From a virus: 64,000 bases of DNA. The notes under the pieces are model-generated. The model made no database searches. It was not told the DNA's origin and saw only the letters and a program-made list of their open reading frames with translations. Made by a program: the position numbers and the translations under genes. Below are positions 35,999 to 43,589 of this stretch, one piece after another. The stretch lies in IMG/VR virus record IMGVR_UViG_3300042305_002284, positions 60,361 to 124,360 of that record. One strand, written 5' to 3'. Within the stretch, counting starts at the first letter, position 1. The number at the start of each line of letters is the position of its first letter.

Positions 35999-36444
35999 AA
36001 AAAAGCGAACTAAAAGAAATAATAAAGCCAATAGTTCAAGAATGTGTGCGTGAAAGCGTTCAAGAAATATTGCTTGAAGGCGGACTATTATCCAGTGTTA
36101 TAAAAGAAGTTATGAAAGGCGCTTTTCCTGTTCTCACAGAAGCAACCAGGACACAAACAGTAAGTGCTTCGCAGCCAACAAAAAATCCACAAATGAATAA
36201 TGAGTTGATGGAGCAAATAAAGCGTGAACGTCAAGAAATGGCTAATGAGTTTCGCAAACAAAACGAACAAGTAAGCAAAAATTTATCAATGAAAGTTGGT
36301 GGAGTTGATGTGTTCCGTGGAACAAGTCCTGCACCGGCTACCATACAAGAAACAGTAGCAAATCCGCTTGGAGGAGTGTCACCAAACGATCCCGGCGTTG
36401 ATATAAGCAGACTATTTGGTGGGAAAAAGTTCAACATAGGTTGA
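35995..36444 (+). CDS. Putative core-associated protein downstream of protease
   Basis: A 149-residue protein starting in an ATGA overlap with the protease. The N-terminus MKKSELKEIIKPIVQECVRE then SVQEILLEGG resembles the amphipathic leaders of the neighbouring putative core proteins, with several L/I-x-Glu sites. The middle is Gln/Glu/Asn-rich coiled coil, and the end (DISRLFGGKKFNIG) is short and basic. It is probably a prohead core or scaffold component that the protease processes. No homologue is recognised by name. Confidence 0.65.
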   Translation: MKKSELKEIIKPIVQECVRESVQEILLEGGLLSSVIKEVMKGAFPVLTEATRTQTVSASQPTKNPQMNNELMEQIKRERQEMANEFRKQNEQVSKNLSMKVGGVDVFRGTSPAPATIQETVANPLGGVSPNDPGVDISRLFGGKKFNIG

Positions 36445-36459
36445 TATTATGAGGAAAAA

Positions 36460-36660
36460 ATGAAAGTAAGTTTAGACGAAGTAGATGGTAATGTAGAAAA
36501 AATGATAAAAAAGTTTGTCAAAAAAACAAAAAAAATGAGAATAGTAGAACAAGTATATGATCGTAAACATTATATAAAACCATCAATGGCTGCTCATATA
36601 AAGCGTAGACAAAAAGCAAGAGCAATAGAGAAAGAAAAAGCCCAACAAAAAGATGACTAA
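36460..36660 (+). CDS. rpsU-like: Ribosomal protein bS21 homologue
   Basis: A 66-residue, strongly basic protein with GAGGAA upstream of ATG. It follows the bS21 plan: an N-terminal strand MKVSLDEVDGN, helix VEKMIKKFVKKTKKMRIVEQ, then the signature YDRKHYIKPSMAAHIKRRQ that matches R-x-x-x-Y-x-KPS/T-x-x-R-K of bacterial bS21, and a Lys-rich tail (E. coli bS21 is 71 residues). bS21 sits beside the anti-SD end of 16S rRNA and aids initiation. Phage-encoded bS21 is known in some large phages. Its place between head genes suggests late expression to steer ribosomes to phage messages. Role is inferred; family call is strong. Confidence 0.85.
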   Translation: MKVSLDEVDGNVEKMIKKFVKKTKKMRIVEQVYDRKHYIKPSMAAHIKRRQKARAIEKEKAQQKDD

Positions 36661-36699
36661 TAAATGTTAGCACTATAATAGCCTATTATTTTTATCAAA

Positions 36700-36709
36700 A
36701 CTACTTATT
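36700..36709 (+). promoter_or_regulatory. ACTACTTATT motif, candidate phage promoter
   Basis: A one-mismatch copy of the recurring ACTATTTATT motif, 26 bases before the first fibre gene. A perfect sigma70-like TATAAT also lies at 36674, but without a good -35 box at 17 bp. Either could start the fibre transcript. Confidence 0.35.
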
Positions 36710-36735
36710 AAGTAAAATCTGGAGTTTTATAAAAA

Positions 36736-39564
36736 ATGACCAATAGAGGTATTGCTGTAATTTCTGGTAGCAGTGCGGTTGTTGCCAAGATAATGGAAAA
36801 TAACACAGCAGTATTCGGACAAGATGTTCCAATTGATCTAAAAATAAGCGGAAACCTTGTTATCCAGTTATCCGGCGAAACACCACCAGGTTATCTTTAT
36901 ATTGATAGTCAAGGTTCTGCTTCAATAGCAAATGCTCTAATAGGAAATATTAGCGCAAGCAATGTATATCTTCAACCAAGTGGTAATTTATCATCAAGTA
37001 ATGTCCAAGATGGACTGTATGAATTACAATCAGATATAGATACTATTCTTTCATCATCAATATCTGCCGGTGGAATTGATACATCAGTACAGTTCAATAG
37101 TGGTTCTGCTTTATCTGGTTCTTCACAACTTGTATACAACTATACAAATAACATACTGAGCGGAACATTTGCCAGATTTACAACAGTAACTGCCTCACTT
37201 GCTGGTACTGCTTCATTTGCCACACTTGCTGGTAATGCCAATACTGTAACAAATGGTGTATACACAAATACAAACAATACTTTTACAGCAGCAAATACAT
37301 TTAGTAATTTTTATATAACTGGCTCTATAACTGGTAGTGATGCCAAGTTTACAAACATAACTGGTTCTCACGCTGGCTCTGGTGCTGGTCTAACAAATAT
37401 TCCAAATGAGGCACTTGTAAATAGTTCAGTTACAGTTGGTTCAACAAATATCACACTTGGTGGTAATGCCACAATTATACAAGGCATTACAGTTCTGACT
37501 GGTTCCACAGTAACTGGTTCTATTGCCCTATTCTCCCAAATAACTGGTGCTTTTAATGGAAATGGAATAAATGTAACAAACATAACTGCTTCTAATATTT
37601 CTAACTTTACAAGCGATGTAAGAACTCAGTTTTCCGCAGGAACAAATATAACAATCGTCGGCGGTGTTATTTCTTCAACTGCAAGCGGCAGCGGTGTTGA
37701 TACATCAATACAATTCAATAGCGGTTCTTCTCTGTCTGGTTCAGCAAATCTTATTTATGATTATAACACAAATACGCTTAGCGGAACAACGGCTCAGTTC
37801 TCAACAATAACTGCTTCTAATATAACGATTGGACAAGCAGAAGACGGAACATATACAGATGGATTATTTACAACATTTACTCCTCTAACACCTATCGGCT
37901 TGGTAGTTGATCGTTTCAATGAAGTTCTAAAAGGTCTTGCTCCAAGTCAAGCTCCATCATTATCAAACTTAGAAAGAAACACTGGCGGTGGCAATAGCGC
38001 AATACTGTCATTTGGTGCCACAAGTCCAACTGCTTCTTATTTCAATGTTACGGCAAGTTTAGCTGGCTTACCAAATGTTGATATAGGTGGAACTTATTCT
38101 GTTACAAACGGACCAGGCGGTAATCCAATAAGACTTGGTATTTTCACTGCTCTAACAGCACTAACAGCAACTCTCAATAATAATGTAGCCGCTAATGCCG
38201 GTTCATTTACAAACTATCCTGCAAGAGCATTCAATGTATCGCCAGATGGTGTTGGTTCATATATCATAGAAATGAACGATGTTATAATAACTCCAACAGG
38301 TTCTACACTAACGACTGCTTCTTATAGCGCTAATAACTTTGCGCTATCTCTTGCTAATACTGCTTCATTTATAAGTACAGGTTTGGGTTTTGATTTATTT
38401 AGACACAGAACAGGTTCAGTATCAATACCAACTTCTTCTTGGAGGCTTGGAGAAAACTATTTCAAAGTAACACAAGTTTCTTCTCTTGGAACAAATGTAA
38501 CAAACTATGTTGATTGGGTTTATGATCCACAAGCAGCATCAGGAAACTCGGTTTATGGTTTTACAACTACAAGCTCGTCATTTTCTGTTAGCGGCCTAAA
38601 AGAACTTTCAGGTATAAGATATTATCAAACTTGTAGTTTCAACTATACATCTTCTATTTCAAACTACTACAAGAATGTTTATTCAACTGCGGCTAACGGT
38701 GGTATTACATTTGGAAGCTTGACATCTGGCCTAACAGCTACTGCCTTTGCTTCTACTCCTGCCCCAGCAAATAGTGATAATGTATTACAAAGAAGCAGCC
38801 TACACACATTAGCTGGCGTAAGAGTGTTATCAGGTACTCTAACTTCTACTATGACTGTTGCTAATGGTTTTGGAAAAACAGGTACTTCTGTACTAACCAC
38901 TCCAAATATCCTATTTGATAATATCAATACGGCAAATACAAATACAGTAGAAAATTTTTGTTTTGAAGACTTCCGTGTTGCTTCGGCAAGTTATGATACT
39001 CAAATTTCACTAACTGGTGCTCCTGCCTATTCAAGTGGTTCAAGTCTTGCCACAACAGAACTTGCCGTATATAACGGTGGTATTATATATCCAACACAAA
39101 CTTTCAATGCTGGAAATATTGCCGGTTCTGGTATAGTTTATATGTTACCTAGCCAGCCAAACTATGCTGGTGTAACACAAGATAGATTTTATCTTCGTAG
39201 GTTCGTAAATGGAGTAAGTGCTCTTGCTACATTCAATCTTATATTGACTGGCTCAAACATCAACTTTACAGCATTTGGTGGGGCACTAACTGGTAACGCT
39301 GTAAAAATAACAGTAAAGGTTCCAGGTAAAACAGGATGGAGAGATGTAATGACTGCTGCTCCACCAAATACAACCGGTATTGCTCTAAATGACAATGTAG
39401 GTTGTCTCGCTGGTTCTCCCCCAGCCAATATAACAACTTCTGCCGGAAGGAGCATAAGTATCAACTTACTAACCGAAGCGGTAGGAGCCAATGAAAGCTA
39501 TATAGTAAGAGTGCTAACAAGTAATGCTTGGACCGGAACTATAACAAGGTTGCAGATAGGATAA
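36736..39564 (+). CDS. Tail fibre-type protein with repeats
   Basis: A 942-residue beta-rich protein, very rich in Thr, Ser, Gly and Asn. Residues 1-110 form an N-terminal block (AVISGSSAVVAKIMENNTAV) that probably attaches to the particle. Residues 110-375 carry fibre repeats: FNSGSALSGSSQLVYNYT, NTVTNGVYTNTNNTFTAANT, SGAGLTNIP, LTGSTVTGSI and FSAGTNITIVGGVIS. These recur several times in the next gene. The C-terminal 550 residues are distinct from the paralogue and may be the receptor-binding head, with a Gly-rich end. Predicted to be a side or tail fibre; receptor unknown. Confidence 0.8.
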   Translation: MTNRGIAVISGSSAVVAKIMENNTAVFGQDVPIDLKISGNLVIQLSGETPPGYLYIDSQGSASIANALIGNISASNVYLQPSGNLSSSNVQDGLYELQSDIDTILSSSISAGGIDTSVQFNSGSALSGSSQLVYNYTNNILSGTFARFTTVTASLAGTASFATLAGNANTVTNGVYTNTNNTFTAANTFSNFYITGSITGSDAKFTNITGSHAGSGAGLTNIPNEALVNSSVTVGSTNITLGGNATIIQGITVLTGSTVTGSIALFSQITGAFNGNGINVTNITASNISNFTSDVRTQFSAGTNITIVGGVISSTASGSGVDTSIQFNSGSSLSGSANLIYDYNTNTLSGTTAQFSTITASNITIGQAEDGTYTDGLFTTFTPLTPIGLVVDRFNEVLKGLAPSQAPSLSNLERNTGGGNSAILSFGATSPTASYFNVTASLAGLPNVDIGGTYSVTNGPGGNPIRLGIFTALTALTATLNNNVAANAGSFTNYPARAFNVSPDGVGSYIIEMNDVIITPTGSTLTTASYSANNFALSLANTASFISTGLGFDLFRHRTGSVSIPTSSWRLGENYFKVTQVSSLGTNVTNYVDWVYDPQAASGNSVYGFTTTSSSFSVSGLKELSGIRYYQTCSFNYTSSISNYYKNVYSTAANGGITFGSLTSGLTATAFASTPAPANSDNVLQRSSLHTLAGVRVLSGTLTSTMTVANGFGKTGTSVLTTPNILFDNINTANTNTVENFCFEDFRVASASYDTQISLTGAPAYSSGSSLATTELAVYNGGIIYPTQTFNAGNIAGSGIVYMLPSQPNYAGVTQDRFYLRRFVNGVSALATFNLILTGSNINFTAFGGALTGNAVKITVKVPGKTGWRDVMTAAPPNTTGIALNDNVGCLAGSPPANITTSAGRSISINLLTEAVGANESYIVRVLTSNAWTGTITRLQIG

Positions 39565-39584
39565 TAAATAGAGAACTATAAAAA

Positions 39585-42500
39585 ATGTCACTAACTACCA
39601 AAAACCAACTATTGATAGCGTTCAAAAAACTTGTAGGCAAGGCACACACAAACTCACAGTTTGGTAGTGCTAACGAATCCGTTGGTTCCAATGTACAGTT
39701 GGACAATAGTACAATATTCTCTCAGCCTATACCTAGTTCTCCAAACACTGCTCTGTATAGTACAACAAATGATATAGTAGAAAGAGTACAATTCAACCTT
39801 GTAAGTATTTCACTATCTCAATATACCGCAGTTGGTGCTGCTGGTGGTGGTATAACAGCAGATGGAGATGGTGCGCCAACCCAAGGTACATTTACAAACG
39901 GCATACATGCATATGCTCTTGCTTTGCCAGCAAACTATACAACTCTCAGTTCTAATCCAAAAAAAGGAACTGGTGTTTTTATAAACGGACAAAGTCTAAC
40001 AGGCTCTAATGGTTTATTACAAATAGTTCCAGAAAGATATGGTTCTTTATATCCTGCTTCTGTTTCTTCTTCAATTGGTATTGTTGCTGCACTTGACGAA
40101 GAAGACTATTTGCTTGATCCATATTCAGGTATACTTTTCGTACAAGATATAAACCGAGTTCCAACATCTGTAACTGCTTATATTTATATTGGCGACTATC
40201 TAAACCAAACTGTCTCTGGTACAACTGCGCAATTTACAACAATAAGTGGCTCAACAGTAACTGGTTCAACTGCTCTTTTTACAACTATAAGTGGTGCCCA
40301 TTTTGGATCGGGTGCTGGCCTAACAAATATAACTGCTTCTGGTATATCAAATTTTACAAATGATGTAAGAGCGCAGTTTAGTGCTGGAACGAATATAACA
40401 ATAGTTGGTGGCGTAATATCATCAACAGGCGGCGGTGGAGGTGGAACACCTGGCGGAACAGACACAACAGTTCAGTTCAATAGTGGCAGTACATTTAGCG
40501 GCTCAACAAACCTAGTTTATGACTACACAACAAATATTCTAAGCGGAACAATAGCAAGATTTACTGTTGTAACCGCATCATTTACAGGTTCAGGTGCTGG
40601 CCTAACTGGCATACCAAATAGTGGACTTGTAAACAGCAATATAACTGTTGGCACTACATCAATACCTCTTGGTAGTTCAGCCACAACAATACAAGGCGTA
40701 TCAGTTCTAACTGGCTCCACAGTAACTGGTTCAACAGCATTATTTACAACTGTAAGTGGTGCTTTATTTGGATCAGGTGCTGGCATAACCGGAATACCAA
40801 ATAGTGGTCTAACAAACAGTTCTATTACAGTTGGAACAACCGTTATTTCATTAGGCTCTTCTGCTACTACAATACAGGGCATTTCTGTACTAACCGGCTC
40901 ATTAATAACTGGTTCAACTGCTCTTTTTACTTCAATAACTGGTAATCTATTAGGCACTGCTAGTTTTGCTACAAATGCAGGCAATGCCAACACTGTAACA
41001 AACGGTGTTTATACTAATACTAATAATACATTTACGGGCATAAATACTTTCAACACAAACTACATTACAGGTTCAATAACTGGAAGTGATGCCAAGTTTA
41101 CAAGTATTTCCGGTTCTCATACAGGATCTGGTGCTGGTTTATTTGGAATACCAACAACAGCACTAACTTCAAACACTATTACTGTTGGTTCAACAAGTAT
41201 TGCTCTTGGCGGTACAGCAACAACAATACAAGGTATATCAGTTCTAACTGGTTCAACAGTAACTGGTTCAACTGCGTTATTTACTTCAATAACTGGAAAT
41301 TTATTTGGTACTGCTAGTTTTGCTACAAATGCAGGTAATGCTAATACGGTAACAAACGGTGTTTATACAAACACTAACAACACTTTTACCGGTATAAACA
41401 CTTTCAACACAAACTACATTACAGGTTCAATAACTGGAAGTGATGCCAAGTTTACAAGTATTTCCGGTTCTCATACTGGTTCTGGTGCTGGACTTTTCAA
41501 CATAACTGCTTCTGGTATTTCTAACTTTACTAGTGATGTGCGTTCTCAATTTAGTGCTGGAACAAATATAACAATAGTTGGTGGCGTTATATCCTCAACC
41601 GGTGGTGGAGGTGGAGGAACTCCCGGTGGAATAAATACCACGGTTCAATTCAACAGTGGCAGCACATTTAGCGGTTCAACAAACCTTGTGTATGATTACA
41701 TTACCAATACACTAAGTGGAACAACAGCACAATTTTCACAAATAACAGCAAGTTCTATAAGAACCGCTTTTATTACAAGTTCTAATATAGATACAGATTA
41801 TATTGATTTCAACGGAACAAATGGAGACGCCGCTTGGCAAACTGGCCGTTTATATTATAATACAGCAAGCAATCTTCTAAGTGTTTATACAGAAGTACCA
41901 GATCTAAAAATACATTTAGGAGAACAACTTGCAGTAAGAGTACAAAATGATCTACCAACAATTCTAGCAAAAGGCAAAGTTATACAAATAACTGGCAGTT
42001 CTAGCTCCGATGTTCCAAGAGTTATAACAGCAAGTTGGGATAATGATGTTACATCTGCTCGCACTCTTGCTGTTGTTATGGAAGATATAGCGGTTGGTGG
42101 TCGTGGATATGCTCTGTTATCTGGTCTTTTTGAAGGTCTAAATACAAATGCTTATCTGCCAGGACAAATGCTTTATTTGTCATCAAGTGGCGATATAACA
42201 AATGTCCATCCGCCAGCACCTTACCACGAAGTTCGTATAGGGCAAGTTGTAAGAAAACAAACAAACAATGGTTCTATATTCGTAAGAATACAAAATGGAT
42301 ACGAATTAGAAGAACTACACGATGTAGAACTAACTCTTCCACAAAACGGAGACTTACTAACATATCAAACTTCACCATACAATCAATGGGTAAATAGTAA
42401 AACATTAAGTGGTTCCTATAATATAACAAATGCTCTTACTGCTTCAACTATTGCCGCAACAACTATTACTGCTTCTTTCACAGGTTCTGGCGCAGGTTTA

Positions 42501-43166
42501 TTCAACTTAACTGCTTCTGGTATTTCTAATTTCACTAATGATGTAAGATCTCAATTTAGTGCTGGAACAAATATAACAATAGTTGGTGGAGTTATATCGT
42601 CGACAGGCGGCGGTGGCGGTGGAAGTCCTGGTGGTTCTGATACAGCAGTTCAATTCAACAGTGGTAGCACATTCAGTGGTTCTACAAATCTTGTTTACAA
42701 CTATAACACAAATATTCTAAGTGGAACAACAGCCCAATTTACTATTATAACATCTTCATTTACTGGTAGTGGTGCTGGTTTGTATGATATTACTTCTTCT
42801 GGTATTAATAACTTTACAAACGATGTACGAGCCCAGTTCTCTGCTGGTGCTAACATAACAATAAATGCGGGTGTTATATCTGCTACAACCGGAAGTGTTA
42901 TAGGATCAGTAATAACAGTTACAGGAAACTATATAGTACTGACAACAGATGATCGCATATTTACTGATGGGACACTAACACTAACACTACCAAGTGCTGT
43001 GGGAAGTTCAGGAAAGTCATATTATATAAAAAATATAGGCACAGGAAGCGTAACAGTAACAGGAACATTAGGACAAAAAATAGATGGTTATGACAATATG
43101 ATAATAACAGAACAAAACTCTGCCTTTGGCTTACTATCTAATAATATTGGTTGGTATATATTCTAA
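39585..43166 (+). CDS. Tail fibre-type protein with long internal repeats
   Basis: An 1193-residue paralogue of the preceding gene. Fibre repeats fill residues about 205-720 and 960-1105, including nearly identical 118-residue units and the Gly stretch SSTGGGGGGTPGG. Between them is a domain (VMEDIAVGGRGYALLSGLFE, then LNTNAYLPGQMLYLSSSGD and LHDVELTLPQNGDLLTYQ) that I know from many marine phage fibres. The C-terminus (YIVLTTDDRIFTDGTLTLTL then PSAVGSSGKSYYIKNIG) is a typical fibre-tip beta domain. Predicted trimeric host-recognition fibre. The ends look complete, with a stop five bases before an AGGAG site. Confidence 0.83.
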   Translation: MSLTTKNQLLIAFKKLVGKAHTNSQFGSANESVGSNVQLDNSTIFSQPIPSSPNTALYSTTNDIVERVQFNLVSISLSQYTAVGAAGGGITADGDGAPTQGTFTNGIHAYALALPANYTTLSSNPKKGTGVFINGQSLTGSNGLLQIVPERYGSLYPASVSSSIGIVAALDEEDYLLDPYSGILFVQDINRVPTSVTAYIYIGDYLNQTVSGTTAQFTTISGSTVTGSTALFTTISGAHFGSGAGLTNITASGISNFTNDVRAQFSAGTNITIVGGVISSTGGGGGGTPGGTDTTVQFNSGSTFSGSTNLVYDYTTNILSGTIARFTVVTASFTGSGAGLTGIPNSGLVNSNITVGTTSIPLGSSATTIQGVSVLTGSTVTGSTALFTTVSGALFGSGAGITGIPNSGLTNSSITVGTTVISLGSSATTIQGISVLTGSLITGSTALFTSITGNLLGTASFATNAGNANTVTNGVYTNTNNTFTGINTFNTNYITGSITGSDAKFTSISGSHTGSGAGLFGIPTTALTSNTITVGSTSIALGGTATTIQGISVLTGSTVTGSTALFTSITGNLFGTASFATNAGNANTVTNGVYTNTNNTFTGINTFNTNYITGSITGSDAKFTSISGSHTGSGAGLFNITASGISNFTSDVRSQFSAGTNITIVGGVISSTGGGGGGTPGGINTTVQFNSGSTFSGSTNLVYDYITNTLSGTTAQFSQITASSIRTAFITSSNIDTDYIDFNGTNGDAAWQTGRLYYNTASNLLSVYTEVPDLKIHLGEQLAVRVQNDLPTILAKGKVIQITGSSSSDVPRVITASWDNDVTSARTLAVVMEDIAVGGRGYALLSGLFEGLNTNAYLPGQMLYLSSSGDITNVHPPAPYHEVRIGQVVRKQTNNGSIFVRIQNGYELEELHDVELTLPQNGDLLTYQTSPYNQWVNSKTLSGSYNITNALTASTIAATTITASFTGSGAGLFNLTASGISNFTNDVRSQFSAGTNITIVGGVISSTGGGGGGSPGGSDTAVQFNSGSTFSGSTNLVYNYNTNILSGTTAQFTIITSSFTGSGAGLYDITSSGINNFTNDVRAQFSAGANITINAGVISATTGSVIGSVITVTGNYIVLTTDDRIFTDGTLTLTLPSAVGSSGKSYYIKNIGTGSVTVTGTLGQKIDGYDNMIITEQNSAFGLLSNNIGWYIF
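41046..41476 (+). repeat. Exact 77-bp direct repeats 354 bp apart within the fibre gene
   Basis: Bases 41046-41122 and 41400-41476 are identical, spaced by 354 bp (118 codons). They lie within longer near-identical units running from about 40.9 to 41.5 kb. Diverged copies exist near 37.2-37.4 kb in the upstream fibre gene. Recombination between the exact copies would remove or add a whole in-frame unit. Confidence 0.85.
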
Positions 43167-43175
43167 GGAGATATT

Positions 43176-43571
43176 ATGGCATTTTTTGAGACTACTAAAC
43201 TAAAAGATACTGACGGACAACAAATAAATCCGGCAACAGAAGATAGTCTTACGCTTCTAAGAAGAATATTGCTATTACTAAAACCACTTCAGCAAATAAC
43301 AGGTGGCGGTTCTAATCGTCTAAATGTTGACGTAAATAACATTACTGGTGGCACTATCGGTACCGTATCAACCGTATCAAGCGTATCAAACGTATCAACC
43401 GTATCAACCGTATCAACCGTATCAACCGTATCAACTGTCACCGGCGTTACAACTGTATCAACCCTAACAAACCAAGCACAAATAGCTGGTGTAAATGCTT
43501 TTGAACAATTGCGAGCAATAAACCGAGTTGGTTATGCCACCGGAATAAGAGCAAACATAACTTTCACCTGA
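43176..43571 (+). CDS. Small structural protein with Thr-Val-Ser tripeptide repeats
   Basis: A 131-residue protein with AAGGAG upstream of ATG. Residues 1-50 are helical and polar (ATEDSLTLLRRILLLLKPLQ). Residues about 58-92 are a run of (S/T)-V-S tripeptides encoded by a 9-bp tandem repeat. The end (QIAGVNAFEQLRAINRVGYA) returns to a helical pattern. The gene lies between two fibre-class genes with tight spacing, so it is probably a fibre attachment or whisker-like part. No named family. Confidence 0.7.
   Translation: MAFFETTKLKDTDGQQINPATEDSLTLLRRILLLLKPLQQITGGGSNRLNVDVNNITGGTIGTVSTVSSVSNVSTVSTVSTVSTVSTVTGVTTVSTLTNQAQIAGVNAFEQLRAINRVGYATGIRANITFT
43365..43436 (+). repeat. 9-bp minisatellite, eight GTATCA units in phase
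   Basis: GTATCA recurs exactly every nine bases at 43365, 43374, 43383, 43392, 43401, 43410, 43419 and 43428, mostly as GTATCAACC. Since 9 is a multiple of 3, slippage changes the length of the Thr-Val-Ser run without breaking the frame. Confidence 0.9.
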
Positions 43572-43589
43572 TATAGAGGATATATATAA

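Noticed and set aside
36665-36690. ATAATAGCCTATTAT hairpin as a terminator
   Set aside because: Very weak A/T stem with a tiny loop; more notable as a TATAAT-containing promoter candidate.
40523-40993. 156-codon minus-strand ORF in the fibre gene
   Set aside because: It arises from the reverse complement of GT-rich fibre repeats and repeats with them; no start site or independent signal.
43365-43436. CRISPR-like array
   Set aside because: The 9-bp repeats are contiguous, without unique spacers, and lie in a coding frame.
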